Shown here in pieces: positions 1 to 10,100 of a stretch of 64,000 nt of DNA. The notes beneath the pieces were generated by a model, which worked only from the letters and a program-made list of their open reading frames with translations, did not search any database and was not told the origin of the DNA. The DNA is from Nipponacmea schrenckii (Eukaryota; Mollusca; Gastropoda; Lottiidae). Position 1 is the stretch's first letter. The number at the start of each line of letters is the position of its first letter. Where the stretch lies: NCBI GenBank assembly GCA_030562195.1, contig JAUJPP010000003.1, positions 27,001,398 to 27,065,397 of the forward strand, read 5' to 3'. Position numbers and translations under genes: made by a program.

Positions 1-139
1 TTATAATAACCGAGACAGGAGATTATTATCATTATCTATCTTATAATCCTCATTTCGCGTTGCACGACGTCTCGATGCTGAACCAAATCAGGACCTGAGG
101 TATGGAATGTAAAACTCCATTTTATTTTATTTCTCGTAG

Positions 140-253
140 ATTGGGAGTCGGTTGCTGTCAAGTTTGATGAAATTCTTAGAGGCGGTGAGGATTTGTATAA
201 AATCGTATTTGAAGATATAATACAACTTGCTGAACGGTTTTTTAACAGTAATG
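140..253 (+). CDS. Exon A of an unrecognised plus-strand gene (partial)
   Basis: An open segment lies between a good acceptor (ttctcgtag) and a strong donor (ATG/GTAAGT). It starts by completing a split codon and encodes WESVAVKFDEILRGG followed by an acidic/hydrophobic stretch ending FFNSN, about 37 residues. It enters and leaves in phase 1, as do the next two exons, so the three join into one reading frame. I do not recognise the family: there is no zinc-binding, signal or membrane motif. The 5' part lies left of the window. Confidence 0.5.
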
Positions 254-616
254 GTAAGTCTATTGGAGGCTTATCATTCTCCTGGTGCTTGTTGTCATAC
301 ACCCGTTATGTAGAATGAGCAGATTTAAAGTTGATGCCTTCTAGAATCCAAATTATCTTAAATATGACTGAAAAACAACGATAAACTGTTTCTACCAATT
401 AAATCTGAGCTTCTACAATAATAACGCAGGTTCTTGTGGAGCCTTTCTCCTGCTAGTTTTGGACCTGCCATTTCTTTCTCAGCTCACGCCAAGTAGACAT
501 ATATGAGCGTTTCCATGAAGCATGAAAGAAGTGAATACTACCACTTTTAAGTCAATGATCATAAACAAAATAGTGTTGTAATAATTCTGTATGTTTCTTT
601 CATATTCTTTTTCCAG

Positions 617-679
617 TCAATCCGGGATTTAAATCATCTTCTCGATGTGCTTCCGTTCAAAGGTTAGCTAAGAATTACG
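617..679 (+). CDS. Exon B of the same unrecognised gene
   Basis: This short 63-nt exon sits between tttttccag and ACG/GTAAGTG. It encodes about 21 residues (NPGFKSSSRCASVQRLAKNY) after a valine codon shared with exon A, and ends in phase 1. The splice signals and matching phase support it; the protein is not recognisable. Confidence 0.45.
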
Positions 680-1087
680 GTAAGTGAAATTATAAAACAA
701 AAAGCATTAAAAATGAAATTCAAAGATACAAACACTAACAGTGATAGGCTGAAAGAAACGACCCCAGTGTGTTTTAGATGAATCAAATACAAAAAATATC
801 GCTGCCTTTCAAGGTATAATATTTCATTAAATTAACAGTAAAAACTTTTATTTTATCTATAATATGTGACGACTATGTCCCTTTAAAATATACAACCGTC
901 TTCATTAATCAAATAGTTCATAAGTTGCAGAGGAAAAGGACTTTAATCTCCATTCGTTGTATTTCATTTGAAATATACGAAAACCAAAGATTATCCACAT
1001 CGTTGTTCTTGAAAGTGCGTAAATATTGCTCCAAATATATCCTACTCGACTTTCTCTCCATTATATTGTTTATCTCTATATTTATAG

Positions 1088-1207
1088 ATCCTGTACAAGA
1101 TTCGTTATCAGAGGTAAAAGTTATCGATGCTATGGTATCAGACCTGGATTGTTTCACCGGAGAATTTAAAGACATTTCCAGATCATTTGAAAATATTTGC
1201 ATGGATG
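1088..1207 (+). CDS. Exon C of the same unrecognised gene, ending in a repeat-bearing splice site
   Basis: After the acceptor atttatag the frame encodes about 40 residues (PVQDSLSEVKVIDAMVSDLD and on to SFENICMD), joining exon B through an Asp codon. The donor is either GATG/GTTTGT at 1208 or GGTTT/GTAATT at 1212. Both are weak and lie inside sequence that is repeated five more times downstream. Exons further right were not found with confidence. Confidence 0.45.
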
Positions 1208-1925
1208 GTTTGTAATTTAAGCCTACCTTATTTATTTTTAATATACGTTTTCAATGTTGGTTATATAAGTATATTCGGTTTGTACAAACTGGAAATATAG
1301 TTGAACTAGATAACATCTGCATGGATGGTTTGTAATTTAAGCCTACCTTATCTATATTAATATACAATTTGAGAATGTTGGTGATAAAAGTTTATTCGGT
1401 TTGTACAGACGTGAAATATAGTAGAACTTGATAACATCTGTATGGACGGTTTGTAATTTAATCCTACCTTATTTATCTTAAATATACACGTTGTCATGTT
1501 GGTGATACAAGTATATTCGGTTTGTACAGACGTGAAATATAGTTGAACTTGATAACATCTGTATGGACGGTTTGTAATTTAATCCTACCTTATTTATATT
1601 AAATATACACGTTGTCATGTTGGTGATAAAAGTTCATTCGGTTTGTACAGACTGGAAATATAGTTGAACTAGATAACATCTGTATGGACGGTTTGTAATT
1701 TAAGCCTACCTTATCTATATTAATATACAATTTGAGAATGTTGGTGATAAAAGTTTATTCGGTTTGTACAGACGTGAAATATAGTAGAACTTGATAACAT
1801 CTGTATGGATGGTTTGTAATTTAAGCCTACCTTATTAATATTAATATACACGTTGTCAATGTTGGTGATAAAAGTTATTCGGTTTGTACAGACGGAAATA
1901 TATTGTAGTTTGAGAACAGGTTCTG
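1201..1925. repeat. Tandem array, ~121-bp unit, ~6 copies, spanning the exon C donor
   Basis: Copies begin near 1201, 1321, 1442, 1563, 1684 and 1805, a constant period of 120-121 bp with few mismatches. Each begins with the TGCATGGATG / GTTTGTAA motif (or its TGTATGGACG variant), which is the last ten bases of exon C plus its 5' splice site. The remainder is AT-rich intron sequence. Confidence 0.9.
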
Positions 1926-2653
1926 TAATATAAGTATTATAATTAAATACCTTGTCCGTGTCAACAAATTCTTCTCTGTTGTAAACTGAAATCAATTAAT
2001 TGTAACATAGTTTAAAACACATATGCTTGTGAAAAATTGTTTTGATAAAATATTATCGTGTAACTGAATTGTAGATGATAAATCTTGTAGGTAGGTATTG
2101 TATGTTAGGTCCTATTTAATTATCTATACAGTTTCAGTGTGGGATAAGTTTTGGTTTGTCAGCTGAAACAATGGAGATAAAGAGTGTTGAATTAAGCAAC
2201 TTATCTTATAATATTTCGAGTGACAGACGGAATATAGAAATCTATGGATATACAATCGTATGTATTTGCTCAATACACCCCTTAATTTAAACCGTATTAA
2301 TTGGTGTAAAGTGTATTTTTGTCAAGCAAGATCATAAAAATTATGTATTGTGCAGACGATTGAAATCATGGTTACAATGTATGCCAAGACACCTGTCAAT
2401 TACGTTTGAATATTCTTGATAAACAATCTAAATATGATTTAACGATGTGCCTTTACAATTTTTGTCAAAACCTTTTAAACCAACTAAATTGCTTTGTATT
2501 CACTATTTATTGTAACGAAACATTGATTGTTCAATTTTGAACTTAATAAATTTTTAGCAACCGTAATAGATTATTATTTGCGAAATTAAAAAAAACATAG
2601 AGTTCATCTCATAGGCTTAATGAAGCAGGTATAATACGACCATATTGGAAAAG
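1926..2653. other. AT-rich non-coding stretch, nothing recognised
   Basis: I see no convincing exon, RNA gene or repeat here. Confidence 0.5.
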
Positions 2654-3237
2654 TATGGAAACCGATAGCGGCCATCCTCTTTTTCAATGTCTCCAAGTCG
2701 CCGGATTTCAAAGTCGCCAAGTCGATAAGTCGCCAACTGGACAAGTCGCAGGAAATTCAAAGTCGCCAACTCGACAACACGACAAAACAGCGCGACAGAT
2801 ATTTCTGGCGACTTGTCGAGTTGGCGACTTGTCGCCACGCCATCCGCGACTTGTCGACTGTCGAAATGGCGACTTTCGAAATGGCGACTTGTCGAGTTGG
2901 CGACCTTGAAATCCGGCGACTTGTCGAGTTGGTGACTTTGAAATCCGGAGAGTTGGCGACTTGGCGAGTTAAATTTCAAATTCGCCAAGTCGACAACTCA
3001 AAAGTCACCAACTCGAAAAGTCGCCAAAAAATCTGTCGAGTTGGCGACCCGCCATCCGCGACTTGCCGCGCTGTTTTGTCGTGTTGTCGAGTTGGCGATT
3101 TTGAATTTCCGGCGACTTGTCGAGTTGGCGACTTGGCGACTTTGAAATCCGACGACTCGTCGAATTGTCGAGTTGGCGACTTTGAAATTAGAGGGCGCCA
3201 AGTCGCGGTTAACAAATGGCCGCTATCGGATTCCATA
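2654..3237. mobile_element. 584-bp non-autonomous DNA transposon (MITE) with 22-bp TIRs
   Basis: The left end at 2654-2675 (TATGGAAACCGATAGCGGCC then AT) and the reverse complement of the right end (3216-3237) match at 21 of 22 positions. The element is flanked by a 6-bp direct repeat GAAAAG (2648-2653 and 3238-3243), a likely target-site duplication. The interior is much more GC-rich than its surroundings. It is built from inverted and direct copies of motifs like GTCGAGTTGGCGACTTG, so the strand can fold extensively on itself. No transposase is encoded, and the superfamily is not assigned. Confidence 0.85.
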
Positions 3238-3243
3238 GAAAAG

Positions 3244-4230
3244 CAGTTCATCCTTAAAAACAACAAAACAATACTTTTTGATGAATTTATTGTGGGTGAC
3301 GATTTAACTAATAAATATAAAACTTACGAAGAAGGGACAAAACAAGAAGAAATATTGAAGAATTAATGAAATAAAAAAGCAAAAGAAAATATCGGATATA
3401 TGTGGAGGATATACCGGCACAGAAAATCAGTTACTTTCAACACTAACAATAAGCGACCAAATAAGAGCAATAAAGTTAGAAACATAGGTATCATTCATCC
3501 TTACTGTTTAATACAAGGCTAACTGTAGTATGAAATAAGATTAATCTGTAATTGTTACATCAAATACGGTATTATTAATTTATCTTTGGCACAATCTTGT
3601 TTAAATATCTGTTAAGAGCAACTATCTTGAGACAAACCGTATTTAAATAAATAAGTAAAAAACAAACATAAATAGTGGACGGACAATATAAATAAATAGA
3701 TAAGTATTAACAATATCAAGGTATATATAACAAGATAGAAAAGACTCGCCGATCACCTTAATGAAAGAAACAGGGTCATGTTTTGAAAAATATTAAAAAT
3801 TATAAATTGAAGTGATTTAAATGTTGGACAAAATGACAGTTCCCTAAGGGGAAGTATACCTATACTAATTGAAACTGAATGGACATTATTATCTTGTACT
3901 AAACATTTATTCAAGGGCTGCCTACCCTCCAGAATCATGAATGAATAGGGAATCTTTTAAAAAATGGTTAATATTAAATATATATAAAATATGAGAAGAG
4001 GTGAAAATGATAAACAAGTGAGATATCACAGTTTTATGTATAGAGAATATTTTCTTAGTTAAATTAGAAGAAATAGAAATACACACAGGATTATATTAAC
4101 AGGTTAACAATAGATAATTTTACAAAATATTCTATGTGGATTACCTCCCTTTAACACAATATCACTTCCATTTCTTATGAAAAAGATATCTTACTGCGTA
4201 GATCATCTTAAGAGTACATTTAGTTCCACC
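3244..4230. other. AT-rich stretch with a short open segment at its start
   Basis: Just right of the MITE an open frame runs to a TAA at 3364-3366 (EKQFILKNNKTILFDEFIVG and beyond). If the MITE and one target duplication are removed, the frame extends left to a CAG near 2630. It could be a disrupted terminal exon of the unrecognised plus-strand gene, but the acceptor is poor. Nothing is recognised further right. Confidence 0.25.
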
Positions 4231-4533
4231 TTTAAAGTCAGACTGCGTCTTAGAATGAACATAAATTTCATGTTCTCAAGAATGGTCAATATGTGTATAT
4301 ATTCATCAGTGACCTTACCTGGTGTCATAAAATAACAGAATCACTGGGGAAATCTGAAACACTCACAAAACTAAGTAATTATTGAAAAACGCTTAATCAA
4401 TTTACCAAACGTTTTTCAATAATCAATTATTATTTATGGCAGCAGGTATATTTACTGTTGAACAGAGCTCTTTTGGCCAAGTTGTAAAAAATTTAAATTT
4501 TATGTTCATTCTAAGACGCAGTATCACTTTAAA
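4231..4533. mobile_element. MITE family 1, copy A (~303 bp)
   Basis: The ends are inverted copies of ACTGCGTCTTAGAATGAACA next to TTTAAAG. The centre contains a second inverted pair, TTATTGAAAAACG / CGTTTTTCAATAA. Related copies occur at about 30411-30750 and 49890-50179. Confidence 0.75.
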
Positions 4534-5245
4534 TATCAAATCAGATCTTGGCTCCCATGTATGTATTAAAAGAACTTTTTTTATCGATATAGTCCATTTC
4601 ATTTGAACATAAGGAAACATGAACTTCTCCCCTTTAAAATTCGGCAATAAAACTTTAAAACCGTTACTGATATTTGGTTTGTTTAAAAAGTACATGGTTA
4701 GAATAAAGAAAATACATTAACATTTAAATATATGTACAATATCAGCACTTACAGCCATAACATAACAATACATTACAAATATATGGAACTATTTACATAC
4801 TTTAGTCATGTTTGGTTGTCCAGAATGAAATTGAATCTAGACATGTAGTAAATTGTGTTATTGGATAAAATCCAGTTATAAACTCCTTAAATAAATCATA
4901 GAAATATGTTACCTTTACATGTCAAGAAATGTATTTGACAACCCTTGAGCTATTAATGAACTCTTCTGCACATGCAAACTGTTAATAAATATGCTACAGA
5001 GCTATGGATGTCTAGAAGAGTTCATTTTACAATCTAGGGGAAATTTTCTGACTGAATAAATCAAATCCAGCTTTATGGCTAGTTTTTCTAAAATAAAAAA
5101 CAATTTTACAATTTTAAATTACAGGTACTTCATCTGATTGGTCACTAAAATCGATCTGAGCTAATAAGATTGCTCTAAAAGTTGGTGACGCTGGTATTGG
5201 CTTATAGACCTACATAGTACTGTGCATATATGGTAGAGGTTCATT
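4534..5245. other. Non-coding, nothing recognised
   Basis: Sequence between two MITEs, AT-rich, with no supported gene or repeat. Confidence 0.5.
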
Positions 5246-5460
5246 GGGTGAGGTTAAATCTCGTGTTAATGTTAACACCATCACATAACACAAAATTTGA
5301 ACTCATTCATCATGTTAATATACAGTGTACTCTTAGTAATCTAACACACTGCTAATCCGACATTATTTTGCAGTCCCGATATATGTCTGATTACTCAGAG
5401 TACACTGTATTATAACACCGAATTAACCTTGTAACACTAACGCGAGATTTGACCTCACCC
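5246..5460. mobile_element. Fold-back MITE (~215 bp) with ~30-bp inverted ends
   Basis: The left end (GGGTGAGGTTAAATCTCGTG...) is the inverted counterpart of the right end, which reads GGGTGAGGTCAAATCTCGCG on the other strand. A second inner inverted pair surrounds CAGTGTACTCT / AGAGTACACTG. The whole element is a near-palindrome with no coding capacity. Confidence 0.75.
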
Positions 5461-6638
5461 CCTGTCAGATGTAAGATCATAGATACAGTACAAAAAGGGA
5501 GGAACAAATACACGAGGTGCGGGCATTTTATAAAAAACACCTTTTAGGGTGGGAATTCTCAAATTGAGATATTAATTGGAGGACTAATTAATCTGGAATA
5601 TAGTAATATTATTCTGGGATGTGATTAACGCGTGTCATCGGCAATTAAAGTACAAGTAAATAATATTTTATTGATTTATGGTAAAGAATTTGGACATTGA
5701 CAACATCAGGTCACGTGATATTTATGATGATGATAAAATTAAAATAAGGTTAAATTGAGTATCCCGTCGGGTGAGTGGTAGACAATATGCAAAAGCGGTA
5801 GAAACCGAACAACATCGGTAGATTACATAATTTATGTATTTGTACGGGTTTATAAATAATGTACGTTCAGTTAGTTTCTTCTATTTTCTACTGTATCCAT
5901 AACCCTACAGCTGTGTACCTATGCTCTATTTTCACCTATGATATAATATAGACAAGAATCTATGCAGACATAACAGAATACAGAGGTACAGAGTCTAGAA
6001 TATACAATTGTATGTCGCTTCTATATACAATTGTGAGCTGCTTAACGCTAAAATATACAATTGCGAAAACCTCGATATACAATGGTGAAACGCTTGACGT
6101 TAGAATATACAATGATGTCATGGCACTAGGTTAAACGCTGCACTAAGAAGAAATTATTTACAAAGTCATTAACAAAATAAATTATAGAATTTGAGGATAT
6201 GCTGTTATCAATTTGTTAAATTTACCTCAAAATCACCCCCTTTAAAGTGATATCTATGTACAATAATCAAATAATAAGCATTTGATAAATAAAACAAATT
6301 AATCGTTATAAACATCAATTTACACTGCTCTTTTCTCCTGATATAATATATCTTGTGTTATGTACATCGGGTCTAACTCTTCAAATTGGTACAATTCTGA
6401 AAATTAGGCCTACAGTTTTAATTAACACAGTATCAGCCCATCATACTATATAGCCTGGCAACAATATAACTCTGGATTCCAGATTATTTCGTGAATTCGT
6501 GATATCTATACTAGCAACAAACATAGACTAGAGATACCAGCCAAAAAATACCAGCACCAGTATATATCCTGATATACCAATATTTTGTGATCAAATCCAA
6601 TCGTATATGGTGATACCAGTATACATCCTAGTACTAGC
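5461..6638. other. Non-coding downstream flank of KIF19; degenerate ATATACAATTG motifs
   Basis: Between about 5996 and 6116 the motif ATATACAATTG recurs several times at irregular ~30-bp spacing. Nothing else is recognised. On the minus strand this is the 3' flank of the kinesin gene, so it should contain its 3' UTR end. Confidence 0.4.
6417..6422 (-). terminator. Candidate KIF19 poly(A) signal (ATTAAA on minus strand)
   Basis: This is the first common poly(A) hexamer found downstream of the kinesin stop, about 540 bp away. A canonical AATAAA lies further off at 5667-5672. Hexamers are frequent by chance in AT-rich DNA. Confidence 0.2.
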
Positions 6639-6926
6639 CCATATTGTGATACCAGCTGTACCATATTGTGATACCAGCTGTACCATATTGTGATACCAGC
6701 TGTACCAAATTGCTGTACCATATTGTGATACCAACTGTACCATATTGCTGTACCATATTGTGATACCAGCTGTACCATATTGTGATACCAGCTGTACCAA
6801 ATTGCTGTACCATATTGTGATACCAGTTGTACCATATTGTGATACCAGCTATACCATATTGTGATACCAGCTGTACCATATTGTGATACCAGCTATACCA
6901 TATTGTGATACCAGCTATACCATACT
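6639..6926. repeat. 22-bp tandem array in the KIF19 3' UTR
   Basis: About 12 copies of ATTGTGATACCAGCTGTACC-AT, some with an extra 13-bp AATTGCTGTACCA insert. The array starts only about 38 bp after the stop codon in transcription order, so it is probably transcribed in the mRNA. Open frames through it are low-complexity artefacts. Confidence 0.85.
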
Positions 6927-6963
6927 GTCTAACAAGAGGCCTGACTGTGAACAATAGAGTAAA

Positions 6964-7112
6964 TCAATATCTATAACTGGGACCGTAGTTGACCCCTGTA
7001 CCAGTAACTGTGATGTCACCCTTCCGGTACGAAGGGATTGACGGTAGAGGCTTACGGTTTTTATTTTGCTGTGGGGTGCTTACTGTTGAGGAATCGGACA
7101 TGTGATGCTGAC
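6964..7112 (-). CDS. KIF19: KIF19 exon 19 (terminal)
   Basis: Starts after TTATAG, completing a Gly codon, and encodes a polar C-terminal tail ([20 protein letters not shown] ... NYGPSYRY) before TGA. The tail is rich in Ser, Thr, Pro and basic residues. The 3' UTR repeat follows at once. Confidence 0.7.
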
Positions 7113-10100
7113 CTATAAATAAAAAAATATTCAAATTTAACAGATGGTAGCAGGCTGGCTGAGAGGTCAAACAACCTAACAAGCGAGGACCAAGGGGTTG
7201 AGGGCTAAGGGCCTGGGGAACCTTAAAACATTTTTTATTTGTTTTTAAGTATAATAGCCTATATCCAATAAGATAAGATTTAAAATATATCACGTAGAGT
7301 GAAGACAAAGAACAAGTCCAGTTAGGTATTAAAGTCTAACGACAAAAGAGTCAACCCTTTATTGCTTGTTAACTTGAAAAAATGTAATTGCAAAGTTTCA
7401 TCTGATATTTTAGATGAAGGAAAACAAACAAGGACAATTGTCTCTCAAGGGCCTTGTATTATTTCTCCTTTCTAAAAGAAAATAACTTCATTATGCTTAT
7501 AGAGTATATCCCCAGATCCTTACTACCAGAAAGTCGTTGACCAACAACTAATTATTAAGAATATAGGACAGTTACATCATTCTAGAATTTGTGTTAATAG
7601 TTGTTGTATGACAATGTTAGTACTTTTATTAAATGAGGTTATATATACTACATGCAACTCTATGTTCCAATTTCACATTTCAGTCAATTCATTTCAATAC
7701 CTTTCTTCGATTAAGTTTTTATTTTATATAGTTATTTCCCAGATTTATTTCCAAAAAAGAATTTCATTTTATTTCAAAACAAGGATGAGTTCATCATTTA
7801 GAAATTCAATCAACAAGAGTAATATGAATCAGATAGATTAGTCAACACAGTGAAAATTGAAATTGTTTAAATTTATCAAACACGACTAGTAAATATAGCC
7901 AAATTTACAGATTAGATTTCAGGTCAAACACGACTTGTAAATATAGCCAAATTAACAGTTTAGATTTCAGTAACACGACTGGTAAATATAGCCAAAACAG
8001 ATTAGATTTCAGGTCAAAATTAACCAACAGTTATTTCAGTAAGATAATAAGCCAAATTAACAGATTAGATTTCAGGTCTAACACGACTGGTAAATATAGC
8101 CAAATTTACAGATTAGATTTCAGGTCAAACACGACTTGTAAATATAGCCAAATTAACAGATTAGATTTCATTTCATACACGACTGGTAAATATAGCCAAA
8201 TTAACAGATTAGATTTCAGGTCTAACACGACTGGTAAATATAGCCAAATTAACAGATTAGATTTCAGGTCAAACACGACTGGTAAATATAGCCAAATTAA
8301 CAGATTAGATTTCAGGTCTAACACGACTGGTAAATATAGCCAAATTAAAATATCAGATTTCAGGTCTAACACGACTGGTAAATATAGCCAAATTAACAGA
8401 TTAGATTTCAAGTCTAACACAACAGGTAAATATAGCCAAATTAGCAGATTAGATTTCAGGTCTAACACGATTGGTAAATATAGCCAAATAAACAGATAAG
8501 GTTTCAAGTTTAACACGACTGGTAAATATAGCCTAAGCAACAGATTGGATTTCAAGTCTAACACGACTGGTAAATATAGCCAAATTAACAGATTAGATTT
8601 CAGGTCCAACACGACTGGTAAATATAGCCAAATTAACAGATTAGATTTCAGGTCCAACACGACTGGTAAATATAGCCAAATTTACAAATTAGATTTCAGG
8701 TCAAACACGACTGGTAAATATAGCCAAATTAACAGATTAGATTTCAGGTCTAACACGACTGGTAAATATAGCCAAATTAACAGATAAGATTGCAAGTCTA
8801 ACACGACTGGTAAATATAACCAAATTAACAGATTAGATTTCAGGTCTAACACGACTGGTAAATATAGCCAAATAAACAGATTTAGATTTCAGGTCATACA
8901 CGACTGGTAAATATAGCCAAATAAACAGATTAGATTTCAGGTCTAACATGACTGGTAAATATAGCCAAATAAACAGATTAGATTTCAGGTCATACACGAC
9001 TGGTAAATATAGCCAAATAAACAGATTAGATTTCAGGTCAAACACGACTGGTAAATACAGCCAAATTAACAGATTAGATTTCAGGTCTAACACGACTGGT
9101 AAATATAGCCAACAGTCACGATTTACTAGAGAGAAATTTGTGCTTGAAGAAAAACTAGCTCTAGTATGTTGTAAGCCAAACAGTGCCTATTACATGCTGT
9201 GACAACACAAAGCTATAAATAGATACATGTGCATGCAGTATACCAAAAATAACCTCACTTTTCCCGCTCTTTTCAATGATTTGAAAATTAATTTCTCCAA
9301 CTCATAAACTCACTTCTATATTTCCGACGTGGTTTTTCTCTTCTTGGTTTATTTTCTCGACTGTTTTCTTCAATCTGGCTAGAATTTCCTACACATCGGA
9401 AGGTGAGAAAAAGTGCAAAAAAAAAAAAAAAAAAACTGTGATAAAACAAGGAAATATATTGAAACAAACTAAAGCACAAGATGAAGCGGAGAAGGTTGTG
9501 TTTCTCTGAAGTTGCCAGGAATAATAAGGAACAAAATATTAGATTTGAGGTCAGACCAATTTATTTTCATGTTTTCAGGTTCTTTTTTGGAAGAAGTTGT
9601 AAAGGCAGGAGAGACACAAAACCTCTTAAAGCCAAGAATAACCTAGAGATTTCTTCTCTCTCAACATTACATATTCTATTGAAAATTGTTATTTTTGATG
9701 ATGATTTTTTCATTTGGTTTTTGTCAAGCTAGGTTCTTTTTAGATTTCAAGAAGTTGAGATAAGAAGATCCTTGAAAACAAGAAAAAAAAAATTGGTCTA
9801 GCTACATGAAAGATAAATGTCTGTATTTTATATTGAAGTGTCAACACAAAGACAAGTTCTACTTTCAACAGGAAACAGGTTGAAATGTTCCAGCTATACA
9901 GTCTCTGTGTTATTACATTTATATCGCTCTTGAAAGGAATACTTAGAAAGAACCTGTTCTGTCAAGCTAAGAAGATAGGTGTTCTAACATATAGACAATA
10001 ACAACATAGTGCTTCTATCAGGAAATCCAATTTTAACTATTATGTTTATCTAAATTGGAATATTAGTACTAATATACTCTTAGAATAGTCTCTGAGTTAT

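Noticed and set aside
2617..3366. Overlapping frames up to 181 codons on both strands over the GC-rich block
   Set aside because: They are translations of the MITE's inverted motifs; GC-rich DNA has few stops.
8106..8787. Long open frames on both strands of 16-residue repeats
   Set aside because: Both follow from the 48-bp period. Simultaneous openness on both strands and intronic location argue against a protein.
7879..9112. CRISPR-like array
   Set aside because: Units are contiguous with no unique spacers, and this is a eukaryotic genome; an ordinary minisatellite.
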